A stretch of DNA of 64,000 nt from VRUE01 sp963837695 (GCA_963837695.1 CAWINZ010000005.1:372001-436000), one strand, 5' to 3'; shown: positions 30,595-39,103, counted from the first letter of the stretch. Translations and numbers: made by a program. The notes: generated by a model not told the origin, from the sequence alone.

Positions 30595-31410
30595 ATGGCA
30601 CTGAGTTGCGTCTACACCGACCTCGACGGGACCCTGCTCGGGCGGGGCGCATCCCTCTACCGCGACGCCGAGGGCGGCTTCTCGCTGGCCCAGTCGCGCG
30701 GCTTGGAGGCCTGCCACCGTGCCGGGGTCGAGGTCGTGATCATGTCCGGCCGTCGCGAGCCCCAGGTCCACGAGGCGGCTCGCCTGATGGGCCAGACCTC
30801 CTACATCTACGAGGCCGGCTGCGCCTTCGCGCTCGACGGCGAGACGACGCTTTTGACCGGCGACCTCGTCCCCGACGAGGACGGCACCGTCTACGAGAGG
30901 CTCGAGCGGCAGGGCATTCCCAAGCTGCTTTTTGACCACTTCGAAGGGCGGCTCGAGTACCACTCGCCCTGGCACCACGGCCGCGTCCTCTCCCACCTCT
31001 TCCGCGGCAAGGTCGACGTCGAGGAGGCCAACGAGCTGCTCGCCTCCCAGGGCCACGAGAATCTGCGCCTGCTCGACAACGGCGCGATCGGCCGCGAGAT
31101 GGCCGCGATCGACGGTCCCTCCCACGCCTACCACCTTGTTCCGAAGATCGTCAGCAAGGCAAACGCGGTCGCCGCCCACGCCCGCGCCCGCGGCTTTGAC
31201 CCGGCTGAGTGCATCGCCGTCGGCGACTCGGTCGAGGACCTCGAGGTCGCCGCCGCGGTCGGCCGCTTCTTCGTCGTCGCCAACGGGCCCGACCGCGACC
31301 CCGGCCTGCGCGCCGCGCTCGCCGCCTGGGACAACGCCACGGTGACCGAGGGAGCGATGGGCGACGGCTTCTACGAGGCGGTCGTCTCGACCCTGATGGA
31401 GCGCAGCTGA
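30595..31410 (+). CDS. HAD-superfamily IIB phosphatase (mannosyl-3-phosphoglycerate phosphatase-like)
   Basis: 271-residue soluble phosphatase. YTDLDGTLLG contains the nucleophile Asp and the acid Asp, VVIMSGRR is motif II, the Lys of motif III is in HLVPKIVSKANAV, and CIAVGDSVEDLEVAAAVGRF is motif IV. The cap resembles subclass IIB enzymes acting on sugar phosphates, including mannosylglycerate synthesis, but the substrate is not determined. ATG at 30595 follows a short divergent promoter gap shared with folP. A type F palindrome follows the stop directly. Confidence 0.85.
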   Translation: MALSCVYTDLDGTLLGRGASLYRDAEGGFSLAQSRGLEACHRAGVEVVIMSGRREPQVHEAARLMGQTSYIYEAGCAFALDGETTLLTGDLVPDEDGTVYERLERQGIPKLLFDHFEGRLEYHSPWHHGRVLSHLFRGKVDVEEANELLASQGHENLRLLDNGAIGREMAAIDGPSHAYHLVPKIVSKANAVAAHARARGFDPAECIAVGDSVEDLEVAAAVGRFFVVANGPDRDPGLRAALAAWDNATVTEGAMGDGFYEAVVSTLMERS

Positions 31411-31411
31411 C

Positions 31412-31466
31412 CCCGCCGATGGGCCGAAACCCGGCCTATATCACCGGAAATAGGCCCGTCGGCGGG
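31412..31466. repeat. Type F palindromic repeat, copy B
   Basis: CCCGCCGATGGGCC (31412-31425) pairs with GGCCCGTCGGCGGG (31453-31466), one G-T wobble in 14. The interior CCTATATCACCGGAAA matches copy A and, inverted, copy D at 63852. It starts one base after the stop of the HAD phosphatase gene and ends 16 bp before the DtxR gene. Confidence 0.85.
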
Positions 31467-31482
31467 CAGTAGTATCGAGCTG

Positions 31483-32190
31483 ATGGAGACCGCGACCGTC
31501 GCCGAGCAGGAGTACCTGGAGATCATCTTCTGGTTGGAGGAGGCGGGGCTGCCGATGACGGGCGCAAACATCGCCCGCGCGATGCAGCTCTCGCCCCCCA
31601 CCGTGCACGAAATGGTCGGCCGCCTCGTCGACGACGGCTACGTCGAGCGCAACGCCGACAAATCGCTTGCCTTCACCGAGTCGGGGCGGGAGCACGCCAG
31701 CCACATCGTCCGCCGCCACCGCATGATCGAGCGCTTCCTCACCGACGTGCTCGGCATCCCCTGGGACGAGGTGCACGAGGAGGCGGAGCGGATCGAGCAC
31801 GCGATGTCGCCGGTGCTGGAGGAGCGGATGCGGGCGGCGATCGGCGACGCGACGACCTGCCCGCACGGCCACCCGATCGTCGAGGGCGTGCGCGAGACCG
31901 GCGCGCTCCTGGCCGACGTCGCGGTCGGCGCCAAGGTCCATGTGCTGCGCTTCGAGAACGAGGCCGAGGAGCTGCTGCACTACCTCAAAGCGGCCGGGCT
32001 GGAGCCGGGCCTGGAGGGAACCGTCGAGAGCTCGACCGAGGACGGCGTGACGATCGCCTCCGCCGACGGATCGCACCAGGTCTCGCACAGCGTCGCCGAG
32101 ACGGTCTCGGTTCGCGCCGACCCCGCGCCGCCGCCGCGCGCCGCGATCCCCGAGCAACTGGTCCTCTCCAGCGACCGCTACGGCCGCTGA
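31483..32190 (+). CDS. DtxR/IdeR/MntR-family metal-dependent transcriptional repressor
   Basis: 235-residue regulator. The winged helix is EYLEIIFWLEEAGLPMTGANIARAMQLSPPTVHEMVGRLVDDGYVE. The dimerisation and metal domain follows with HIVRRHRMIERFLTDVLGIPWDEVHEEAERIEHAMS, containing the conserved metal-binding His and Glu residues, then CPHGHPI. The C-terminal SH3-like domain is at about residues 150-220. Such proteins repress iron or manganese uptake and storage genes when the metal is bound. The ferritin-like operon nearby is a possible target (inference). Confidence 0.92.
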   Translation: METATVAEQEYLEIIFWLEEAGLPMTGANIARAMQLSPPTVHEMVGRLVDDGYVERNADKSLAFTESGREHASHIVRRHRMIERFLTDVLGIPWDEVHEEAERIEHAMSPVLEERMRAAIGDATTCPHGHPIVEGVRETGALLADVAVGAKVHVLRFENEAEELLHYLKAAGLEPGLEGTVESSTEDGVTIASADGSHQVSHSVAETVSVRADPAPPPRAAIPEQLVLSSDRYGR

Positions 32191-32199
32191 GCTCAACCC

Positions 32200-32883
32200 C
32201 TACTGGGGGATCGGCACCGAGACGATCGGTTCCGAGGTCGGGTAGTCGCTACCGCCGCGCGGCTCCGCGGTCACCATCACCGCGCTGACGCCCTGCATAT
32301 CGTCGATCGCCGCGGTTGCCGTGCCGTCGCGGTTGGGGACGAACAGCGTCTTCGCCGATTCGATCCGCTTGCCGCGCTGAACCCAGGCCTGGAGGACCTC
32401 GCTCGAGGGGAGCTGGTGGACATTGGCCAGTCGCAACGTCCCGGAGTCGCCGTCGCGGACCACCTTCGCGGTCACCCCGGGAGCGTGCCCCGCGGCGACC
32501 GTCGTCGTGCCGCCGCCCGAGCCGGAGTCACGGATCGCGTAGCCGGCCACCCCAGCGACGAGGAGCGCCAGCGCCGCGAGGCCGACCGCCGGACGCAGGC
32601 TGAGGGCGCGCATCCTGCCGCCGAGGCGGATCCCCGACCGCTTCGGGGCCGCGTCGGCCTCGACTTCGCCCATGATCCGGGAGCGCAGCTGCGCCGGTGG
32701 CTCGACCCTCTCGACCGACTCGGGCAGCACCTGCGCGGCGGGCCGCAGCCACTCGAGCTCGCTGCGACATTCCTCGCAAGCTGCCAGGTGCTGCTCCATC
32801 TCCGCGGCCTCGCCCGGCTCCAGCGAGCCAAGCAGGTAGGCAGCAATATCGTCGCGCCGCGTCTCGTGCTCTCTCTCGTTCAT
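32200..32883 (-). CDS. RskA-like anti-sigma factor with zinc-finger domain
   Basis: 227-residue membrane anti-sigma factor. The N-terminal zinc motif HLAACEECRSELEWL is the anti-sigma zinc-finger domain that binds the ECF sigma factor; one transmembrane helix lies at about residues 103-122 (GLAALALLVAGVAGYAI), and the outer part resembles RskA (VHQLPSSEVLQAWVQRGKRIESA). Its ATG overlaps the sigma factor stop by 4 nt. Release of sigma would follow regulated proteolysis of the membrane protein (known for the family). Confidence 0.9.
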   Translation of the reverse strand: MNEREHETRRDDIAAYLLGSLEPGEAAEMEQHLAACEECRSELEWLRPAAQVLPESVERVEPPAQLRSRIMGEVEADAAPKRSGIRLGGRMRALSLRPAVGLAALALLVAGVAGYAIRDSGSGGGTTTVAAGHAPGVTAKVVRDGDSGTLRLANVHQLPSSEVLQAWVQRGKRIESAKTLFVPNRDGTATAAIDDMQGVSAVMVTAEPRGGSDYPTSEPIVSVPIPQ

Positions 32884-33446
32884 GCCAAGCCCTCCGCAAG
32901 TCGTCCCCTGATCTTCTCCAAACCGAGCCGCATGCGGCCCTTGACGGTGCCCAGCGGCACCCCGACCATCGTGGCGATCTCAGACTGACTGAAGCCGCCG
33001 AAGTAGGCGAGCTCGATCACCTTCGACTGCTCGCCCGGCAGGTCGTCGAGCGCGCCGCGCAGCTCCCGCGCGGTCTCACGACGCAATGCCTCCGTGTCGG
33101 TGAACTCGTCCGCGGGCCGCTGATCGAGCACCGCCTCGTCATCGAAGCCGAGCTTCGGCGCCCGGCTGGAGCGGCTGCGCAGCAGGTCGATCGCCCGGTT
33201 GCGGACGATCCCCAGCATCCAGGAGCGGACGCTGCCGCGCGCCCGGTCATAGCGGGCGCCGCTGCGCCAGATCGAGACGAAGGCCTCCTGGGTGACGTCC
33301 TCGGCAGCCGCCCGCTCGCCGACGATCCTGTAGGCCAGCGAGTAGGCGGCGCCGCCGTGGCGGTCGTAGAACACCTCGAAAGCCGCAGGGTCCTTCTCAC
33401 CGATCCGCGGCATCAGCTCCTCGTCTGCGAGGCGCTCGGGCTTCAT
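32880..33446 (-). CDS. ECF RNA polymerase sigma factor (SigK/RpoE-type)
   Basis: 188-residue extracytoplasmic-function sigma factor. Region 2 is DPAAFEVFYDRHGGAAYSLAYRIVGERAAAEDVTQEAFVSIWR, and region 4 is PGEQSKVIELAYFGGFSQSEIATMVGVPLGTVKGRMRLGLEKIR. The ATG at 33446 overlaps the stop of the ferritin-like gene by 4 nt, and its own stop overlaps the anti-sigma start, so all four genes form one operon. The cognate anti-sigma factor is directly downstream. Confidence 0.93.
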   Translation of the reverse strand: MKPERLADEELMPRIGEKDPAAFEVFYDRHGGAAYSLAYRIVGERAAAEDVTQEAFVSIWRSGARYDRARGSVRSWMLGIVRNRAIDLLRSRSSRAPKLGFDDEAVLDQRPADEFTDTEALRRETARELRGALDDLPGEQSKVIELAYFGGFSQSEIATMVGVPLGTVKGRMRLGLEKIRGRLAEGLA

Positions 33447-34084
33447 GCGATGAAGGGTTCCACCGCCTTGAGGACTTCGGCTTCTTCGAGCGAGGGGTCG
33501 AACGCTTCCGGTGACGGTTCCTGCTTGTTCTGCAGGCGGATCGCCGCCGCGTGGCGCGCCTCGACCTGGACGATCGAGCCGGCCGCGCCGAGCACTTCTT
33601 TGGATTTGATCTGCGGGGCGGCGCCGTTGTAGGCGCTGACCCCCGTGTCCTCGAAGGTCTGGGCGAGCTTGAGGAAGCCGGCGGTGCCGCTGTAGGGGAA
33701 GTCGAACTTCGGCTCCGCGACAGGCTTGCCACCCAGCTTCTTGATCGTTTCGGTCAACGCTCCGACATGTTCGTCCTCGTCGCGGGCGACCAAGTCGATC
33801 AGGCTCTTCAGTTCGCCACTCGCTCCAGCCCGTCGCTTCGCTTCCTTGTAGAAGGTCGACTCCAGGTACTCCAGGGTAAGGGCGAAGTTGAGGATGCCGA
33901 CATCGCCGCCTTCGGACATCGCCAGCGCTCGGCTGACGAAGGGGGCGACCGACAGGGCGCCGTAGACGGCGCCCGCGGCCAGGGCTCCCTTGAGGATCAC
34001 CTCGCTGCGGGAAAAATCGCCATCGTCGGCGGCGTCGATTTGGACGCCGGCGAGCTCGGGCTGTGCCAGTTCTTGGTCGTTCAT
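33443..34084 (-). CDS. Ferritin-like domain protein (second of a pair)
   Basis: 213-residue protein of the ferritin-like (DUF4439/Ferritin_2) type. The core helices show VGILNFALTLEYLESTFYKEAKRR and LVARDEDEHVGALTETIKKLG, with the Glu and His of a di-iron-like site, and a third helix EARHAAAIRLQNK. A hydrophobic stretch (ILKGALAAGAVYGALSVAPFVSRALA) near residues 28-55 may be a membrane anchor or an unusual signal peptide. It shares the operon with its paralogue and with the sigma/anti-sigma genes. Redox or envelope role unknown. Confidence 0.85.
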   Translation of the reverse strand: MNDQELAQPELAGVQIDAADDGDFSRSEVILKGALAAGAVYGALSVAPFVSRALAMSEGGDVGILNFALTLEYLESTFYKEAKRRAGASGELKSLIDLVARDEDEHVGALTETIKKLGGKPVAEPKFDFPYSGTAGFLKLAQTFEDTGVSAYNGAAPQIKSKEVLGAAGSIVQVEARHAAAIRLQNKQEPSPEAFDPSLEEAEVLKAVEPFIA

Positions 34085-34113
34085 CTCGTTCTCCTTTCGC
34101 TTCGCTCGCCGGT

Positions 34114-34782
34114 TCAGCTGACGATGAAGGGTTCGACGGACTTGAGCACTTCAGGCGCACCGGCTGGCACCGCAAAGGCGCCGTCGGGCGTGATCGATTC
34201 GCCCAGCAGCGTGTTCAGGGTCGCCGCATGGCGGCCCTCGACGCTGTGGATCGAGAGCGCCGCCGCGAGGACTTCCGCGGCCTTGATGTTCGCCGCCTGG
34301 CCCAGGTAGGCGGCGGCGCCGAGGTTCTCGACCGTCCCCGCCAGTTCGAGCACCGACTTGGCGCTCTTCAGTGGGAATTCGGTCTTCGGCTTCGGCGCGG
34401 GCTTGCCGCCGAGTTTTTTGACGAAGCCGGTGAGCGCGGCGACGTGTTCGGCCTCCTCGCTGCCGAACTTGCGGATCGTTGCGAGGTCGGAGCCCTTGAA
34501 GAGGCCGCTCTTGACCACGTCGGCGTAGAAGGCGGTCTCGAGGTACTCGAGGGTGAGGGCGTAGTTGAGGATGCCGACGTCTCCCTTGCCAAACTTTTCC
34601 GCGATCACGGCGTCGCCACCGGCGGCGCTGGTCGTGGTGGTCGTGGTCGAGCTGCTGTCGCTGCCGCAAGCAACTAGAAATGCGGCGGCGGCAGAACCTC
34701 CGCCCAGCGCGATGAACTTGCGGCGCGAGACTGGGTCCTTTGCGATTCGAGCTAAGGCATTCGGTTCTTTGGGAACGGCCAT
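34114..34782 (-). CDS. Tat-exported ferritin-like lipoprotein
   Basis: 222 residues. The N-terminus has a twin-arginine signal (SRRKFIALGGGSAAAAFLVAC) ending in a lipobox Cys, followed by a Ser/Thr linker. The ferritin-like core shows VGILNYALTLEYLETAFYADVV and KFGSEEAEHVAALTGFVKKLG, with conserved Glu and His. It is the first gene of the operon with its paralogue, ECF sigma factor and anti-sigma factor. Export through Tat suggests it folds with cofactor in the cytoplasm. Its biological role is unclear. Confidence 0.88.
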   Translation of the reverse strand: MAVPKEPNALARIAKDPVSRRKFIALGGGSAAAAFLVACGSDSSSTTTTTTSAAGGDAVIAEKFGKGDVGILNYALTLEYLETAFYADVVKSGLFKGSDLATIRKFGSEEAEHVAALTGFVKKLGGKPAPKPKTEFPLKSAKSVLELAGTVENLGAAAYLGQAANIKAAEVLAAALSIHSVEGRHAATLNTLLGESITPDGAFAVPAGAPEVLKSVEPFIVS

Positions 34783-34844
34783 GCTGCCTCCTGGTCGCGG
34801 GTTGGCTTCTTTCCCAACTACGGACCAAGGCGGCCGTTGGATCA

Positions 34845-34958
34845 GGGCACGTCCCGGTAGGGGTGGAACGTCTTGTACTTTTTCGCTGACGGCCGGGGGC
34901 GACAGCCCAACTCCGTCACACCGAAAAAGTTAAGTGGAACCCCTGCCGGGACGTGCCC
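34845..34958. repeat. Type A palindromic element, copy 2 (20-bp arms, 74-nt core)
   Basis: Arms 34845-34864 and 34939-34958 pair with one G-T wobble in 20. The 74-nt core (34865-34938) is of the same length as that at 7520-7593 and shares its first 22 bases, the central GGGCGACAGCCCAAC and the last 18 bases. In this copy TGACGG and CCGTCA add an inner pairing. The last arm base abuts the stop codon of the aminotransferase gene. Confidence 0.85.
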
Positions 34959-36061
34959 TAAGCCGGCGACGCCGCGCGAACCCGCTCCAGGGCGCGGGCG
35001 ATGCGGGCGACGCCCTCCGGAATCCGCTCCGGAGGCACGCTGGCGAAGGAGAGGCGGAGGCTGTTCTCGCCGCCCTCGATCATGAAGTCGGGGCCGGCGA
35101 CGAAGGCGACCCCTTCGCCCTTGGCCTCGGCGAGCAGCGCGGAGGTGTCGGTGCCCTCGGCGAGGTCGAGCCAGAGGAAGTAGCCACCAGCCGGGACGAC
35201 GAACTCGGCCTCGGGAAGCTGCTCGCGCAGGGCCCCGACCAGGGCGTCGCAGCGGTCGCGCAGAGCGCCCTTGACGAACTCGATGTTGGCGTCCAGGGCG
35301 CCCGACCGGCAGAGCTCAAGCACTACGGACTCGGCCAACATGTTGGGTGAGATGTAGGTCTCGTTGGCGCGCTTGGCCAGCTGGGCGATCTCCGCAGCCG
35401 GCCCGGCCAGGTAGCCGACCCTGACGCCTGGGCTGACGGTCTTCGAGAAGGACGAAGCGTGGATAACCCGGTCGGCTGAGTCGATCTCGAGCATCGACGC
35501 CAGCGCCTCGCCCTCAAAGGGCAGCTCGCGGTAGGGGTCGTCCTCGAAGATCCAGAAACCGTGCTCGCCGGCCAGCTCGACCAGGCGGGTGCGCTTCGCC
35601 GCCGAGAGCGTGCAGCCGGCCGGGTTGTGGAAGTTGGGGATTACGTGGGCGAGCTTGATCGGGCCCTCCCCGAGCGCGGCTTCGAACGCCTCCAGGTCGA
35701 GACCGTCGTCCTCCAGCGCCACCGGCACCAGCTCGACGCCGAGCCGCTGCAGCATCAGCAGCGTGCGGTCGTAGGTCGGCTGCTCGACCACAACCCGGTC
35801 ACCGGCCTCAAGCAGATGCTCGAACAGCATCCAGCCCGCCTCCAGCGACCCGTTGGCAATCATCACCTGCCCGGCATCGAGTCCCCCATGCCGCTCGGCC
35901 ACCCACTGGCAGAGCCCAGGATGCCCGATCCCCGTCCCATAGGAAAGCGCCTTTTCCCAATCCTCAGCGAGCGCAATCGAGGCAGCATCCCGCACAGCTT
36001 CCCGAGGCAGGATGTCGGCGGAGGGAGCTCCACGAGCAAACGAAATCGTGTCTTGAGCCAT
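34958..36061 (-). CDS. PLP-dependent aminotransferase, class I/II (2-aminoadipate/MocR-type fold)
   Basis: 367-residue aminotransferase. It has NGSLEAGWMLFEHLL, PTYDRTLLML, PNFHNPAGCTLSAAKR, DDPYRELPF and SFSKTVSPGVRVGYL with the Lys that binds pyridoxal phosphate, then a C-terminal domain ending FVVPAGGYFLWLDL. This pattern is that of LysN-like aromatic or 2-aminoadipate aminotransferases without a helix-turn-helix. The ATG at 36061 is chosen because residues before it are an out-of-family extension through a GC-rich gap. Confidence 0.88.
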   Translation of the reverse strand: MAQDTISFARGAPSADILPREAVRDAASIALAEDWEKALSYGTGIGHPGLCQWVAERHGGLDAGQVMIANGSLEAGWMLFEHLLEAGDRVVVEQPTYDRTLLMLQRLGVELVPVALEDDGLDLEAFEAALGEGPIKLAHVIPNFHNPAGCTLSAAKRTRLVELAGEHGFWIFEDDPYRELPFEGEALASMLEIDSADRVIHASSFSKTVSPGVRVGYLAGPAAEIAQLAKRANETYISPNMLAESVVLELCRSGALDANIEFVKGALRDRCDALVGALREQLPEAEFVVPAGGYFLWLDLAEGTDTSALLAEAKGEGVAFVAGPDFMIEGGENSLRLSFASVPPERIPEGVARIARALERVRAASPA

Positions 36062-36102
36062 CCCCCTCGACACTAGCAACGCCCCGCAACAGGCGACCGC
36101 GT

Positions 36103-36223
36103 GGCAGGGATAGGGGGTGGCCCCGGCGCAGCGGCGTCCTGTTTTTCGCACTACGGGGTCAGCGAGAGACGCCGGGCGCCAGGCGAAAAACCCAGCAAGC
36201 CGGGGCCACCCCCTATCCCTGCC
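36103..36223. repeat. Type B palindromic element, copy 1 (25-bp perfect arms)
   Basis: Arms 36103-36127 and 36199-36223 are perfect inverse complements. The core, read on the minus strand, starts TTGCTGGGTTTTTCGCC and ends with GCGAAAAACAGGACGCC then GCTGC, identical to blocks in the element at 40992-41110 whose arms are different. An inner TTTTTCGC/GCGAAAAA stem is present. It lies 11 bp downstream of the sucD stop. Confidence 0.85.
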
Positions 36224-36233
36224 CGACTGAGGC

Positions 36234-37106
36234 CTAACCGCGCAGCACTTCGACGGCGATCTGCGCCGTCTCGGTCGGGCTTTCGCCGACCCGCACACCC
36301 TTGGCCTCCAACGCTTCCTTCTTTGCCTGCGCGGTCCCCGAGGAGCCGGAGATGATCGCTCCGGCGTGGCCCATCTGCTTGCCGGGAGGCGCGGTGAAGC
36401 CGGCGATGTAGGCGACGACGGGCTTGGAGATGTCGGAGGCGATGAACTCGGCGGCCCGCTCCTCCGCGTCGCCGCCGATCTCGCCGACCATCACGATCAT
36501 CTCGGTCTCCGGATCGGCCTCATACAGCTTGAGGATGTCGATGAAATCCGAGCCGATGATCGGGTCGCCGCCGATGCCGACGATCGAGGAATTGCCCTCG
36601 CCCGCCTGCTTCAGCTCGTTGCCGATCTGGTAGGTCAGCGTGCCCGACTTGGAGACGACGCCGATCTTGCCCGGGTCGAAGAACTGGGCGGGAATGATGC
36701 CGACGTTCGCCTTCCCTGGCGAGAGCACGCCGGGGCAGTTCGGGCCGATCAGCCGCACCCCTGCCTGCCTCGCCTTCCAGTAGGTCTTCAGCATGTCGAG
36801 CACCGGGATTCCCTCGGTGATCGCGATCACGGTCTCGACGCCGGACTCGATCGCCTCGTCGATCGCCGGCGCGGCAAAGCGGGCGGGGACGAAGATCATC
36901 GAGGTGTTGGCGCCCCGCTGCTCGACCGCCTCGCGGATCGAGTCGAAGATCGGCACGCCCTCGACGTCCTGGCCGCCCTTGCCCGGCGTGACCCCGGCGA
37001 CCAGGTCCGTCCCGTAGGCCTGGTTGCGCAGACCGTGGAAGGAGCCCTCGCGTCCGGTCAGGCCAGAGACGACCAGCTTCGTGTCCTCGTTGACGATGAT
37101 GCTCAT
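36234..37106 (-). CDS. sucD: Succinate-CoA ligase, alpha subunit
   Basis: 290-residue subunit of the TCA-cycle enzyme that makes ATP or GTP from succinyl-CoA. It shows the CoA-binding Rossmann domain (VVSGLTGREGSFHGLRNQAYGT), NCPGVLSPGKANVGI, GTLTYQIGNELK, and PPGKQMGHAGAIISG containing the His that is phosphorylated during catalysis. It overlaps sucC by 4 nt (ATGA) and is translated after it. Confidence 0.96.
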   Translation of the reverse strand: MSIIVNEDTKLVVSGLTGREGSFHGLRNQAYGTDLVAGVTPGKGGQDVEGVPIFDSIREAVEQRGANTSMIFVPARFAAPAIDEAIESGVETVIAITEGIPVLDMLKTYWKARQAGVRLIGPNCPGVLSPGKANVGIIPAQFFDPGKIGVVSKSGTLTYQIGNELKQAGEGNSSIVGIGGDPIIGSDFIDILKLYEADPETEMIVMVGEIGGDAEERAAEFIASDISKPVVAYIAGFTAPPGKQMGHAGAIISGSSGTAQAKKEALEAKGVRVGESPTETAQIAVEVLRG

Positions 37107-38269
37107 GAGGGACCTCCCGCCAGCTCAACGACCTTTTGCGCGGCGCCGAGCATCGTCGTCTCCTGGTGGAGGTTGGCCAAGCCCGCCTCGGCGAGGATCG
37201 CCAACCCCTGCTCGGAGTTGGTGCCATCGAGGCGGACGACCAGCGGCAGGCCGAGGTTGAGCTGCGCCGAGGCTTCGACGATCCCCTTGGCGATCTCGTC
37301 GCAGCGGGTGATGCCGCCGAAGATGTTGAAGAGGATCGCCGTAACCTTCGCGTCGGAGGTGATCACGGTCAGCGCGTCGACGATCGCCTCGGCCTTGGAG
37401 CCGCCGCCTGCGTCGAGGAAGTTGGCCGGCGCGCCGCCGGCCTGGGCGACGACATCGAGCGTCGACATACAGAGCCCGGCGCCGTTGGCGAGGATGCCGA
37501 CGTTGCCGTCGAGCTTGACGTAGGTGAGGCCCTTCTCCCGCGCCATCGCCTCCTGCGGATCGTCGATCGACTCGGCGTCGAGCTCGGCCAGGCCCTCGTG
37601 GCGATAAAGCGCGTTGCCGTCGATCGTGACCTTGGCGTCGAGCGCGACGACCTGGCGGTCCTCGGTGACGATCAGCGGGTTGACCTCGATCAGCGTCGCG
37701 TCCTCGGCCTGCGCGGTCTCGGCGAGCTTTGCCAGCACCTCCGCGGCCGCGTCGAGCGCGTCCTCGGCGAGCCCGGCACGCTCGACAATCGGCCGTGCCT
37801 CGACTCCCGTGAAGGGCCGCGTCGGGTCGACGTGCTCCTTGACCAGCGCCTGCGGATCCTCCGCGGCGACAGCCTCGATGTCCATTCCGCCCTTGGCGGA
37901 GACCATCGCCAGCAGCTTCTTCTCACCGCGGTCGAGGATGACCGAGGCGTAGTACTCGGCGGCGATCGCCGAGCCGCCCTCGATCCATACCTGCTCGACC
38001 CGGAACGGCCCCTCGCCATGGGGGCCGACGATGTCCATGCCGAGGATCGCGCCGGCGTGCTGCTCGGCCTCGGCGCGGTCGGCGGCGATCTTGATCCCGC
38101 CGGCCTTGCCGCGGCCCCCGATCAACACCTGCGCCTTGATCGCACAGGGGTAGCCGATCCGGTCCGCGGCGGCGACGGCATCCTCGACCGTGGCAGCGAC
38201 CTCGCCGCTCGGCACGGCGACGCCGTGCGCGGCGAAAAGCTGCTTGCCCTGATACTCGAGAAGGTCCAT
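37103..38269 (-). CDS. sucC: Succinate-CoA ligase, beta subunit
   Basis: 388-residue ATP-grasp subunit. The N-terminus MDLLEYQGKQLFAAHGVAVPSG is typical and fixes the ATG at 38269. KAQVLIGGRGKAGGIK and VEQVWIE form the nucleotide site, and LIEVNPLIVTED and NGAGLCMSTLD are conserved metal and CoA parts. It forms the heterodimer or tetramer with SucD. The adjacent HAD gene is divergent. Confidence 0.96.
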   Translation of the reverse strand: MDLLEYQGKQLFAAHGVAVPSGEVAATVEDAVAAADRIGYPCAIKAQVLIGGRGKAGGIKIAADRAEAEQHAGAILGMDIVGPHGEGPFRVEQVWIEGGSAIAAEYYASVILDRGEKKLLAMVSAKGGMDIEAVAAEDPQALVKEHVDPTRPFTGVEARPIVERAGLAEDALDAAAEVLAKLAETAQAEDATLIEVNPLIVTEDRQVVALDAKVTIDGNALYRHEGLAELDAESIDDPQEAMAREKGLTYVKLDGNVGILANGAGLCMSTLDVVAQAGGAPANFLDAGGGSKAEAIVDALTVITSDAKVTAILFNIFGGITRCDEIAKGIVEASAQLNLGLPLVVRLDGTNSEQGLAILAEAGLANLHQETTMLGAAQKVVELAGGPS

Positions 38270-38311
38270 TGGAAGAGGCGCCCCTGCCGAGCGCGAGCGG
38301 CAGCCTATAAG

Positions 38312-39007
38312 ATGCCGCGCCCCATGCCTCTCCCCGCCTTGAAATCGGTCACCTGGGTGACCACCGACTGCTACGGCACCCTGATCGATTGGGAGAAGGG
38401 GATCATCGAGGCCTGTAAGAAAGAGGCCGCCAAGGATGGCTTCAGCTTCGAAGAGGGCCCGTTCCTGGCCCGCTTCATGGAAGTCCAGGCCGAAATCATG
38501 GCCGGCTCCTACGAACTGTACGCCGAGGTTCTGCGCCGCACGATCGTCAAAGTCGCCCGCGAGGTCGGCTGGGAGATCGAGCCCTCGAGGGCCCAGTTCC
38601 TTCCCGACAGCGTCGCCTACTGGCTGCCTTTCCGCGAGGCCAACGCGGCAATGGACCGGCTCGGCAAACGCTACGAGATCGGGATCATCTCCAATATCGA
38701 CGACAAACTGCTCGGCATCTCGCGCCGCCACCTGCGCACCGAACTCGACCTGGTCGTGACCGCGCAGCAGGTGCGCAGCTACAAGCCGGACCCGGTCCAC
38801 TTCAAAGAGTGCGCGCGCCGGATCGGCGGCAAAAAAGGCTGGCTCCACATCTGCTGCGACTACACGACCGACGTCGCACCGCTGCTGAAAATGAAGGTCC
38901 CGGTCATCTGGGTCAACCGCCACGGAGAGAAGCTCGACGGCCGCAAAGCGCCCAGCGCGACCGTCAAGAACTTCCGCGAAGCGGCGAAAAAGCTCGGCGC
39001 CGGTTAA
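38312..39007 (+). CDS. HAD hydrolase, haloacid dehalogenase type II-like
   Basis: 231-residue soluble protein (219 excluding 12 optional N-terminal residues if the second Met at 38324 is used). WVTTDCYGTLIDW contains the nucleophile Asp, IGIISNIDD is motif II, SYKPDPVHFKE the Lys of motif III, and HICCDYTTDVAPLLKMKVPVIWVNR motif IV. The cap resembles type II haloacid dehalogenases or epoxide-hydrolase N-terminal phosphatases. A TATAAG box at 38306-38311 directly precedes the first ATG, so the message is probably leaderless. Confidence 0.85.
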   Translation: MPRPMPLPALKSVTWVTTDCYGTLIDWEKGIIEACKKEAAKDGFSFEEGPFLARFMEVQAEIMAGSYELYAEVLRRTIVKVAREVGWEIEPSRAQFLPDSVAYWLPFREANAAMDRLGKRYEIGIISNIDDKLLGISRRHLRTELDLVVTAQQVRSYKPDPVHFKECARRIGGKKGWLHICCDYTTDVAPLLKMKVPVIWVNRHGEKLDGRKAPSATVKNFREAAKKLGAG

Positions 39008-39103
39008 GGCCCGTCCTAGCCGTCTTCTAGCGTTCCGCTTTCGCAACTTCGCCGCAGGGTGGCGGTTACGACCGTAGGCGCCCGGGAGGCGTCCCCGCTT
39101 TAG

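Noticed and set aside
32880..34175. Longer sigma factor with 240 extra N-terminal residues
   Set aside because: The extension is an out-of-frame reading of the ferritin-like gene; the ATG at 33446 gives a standard ECF sigma factor.
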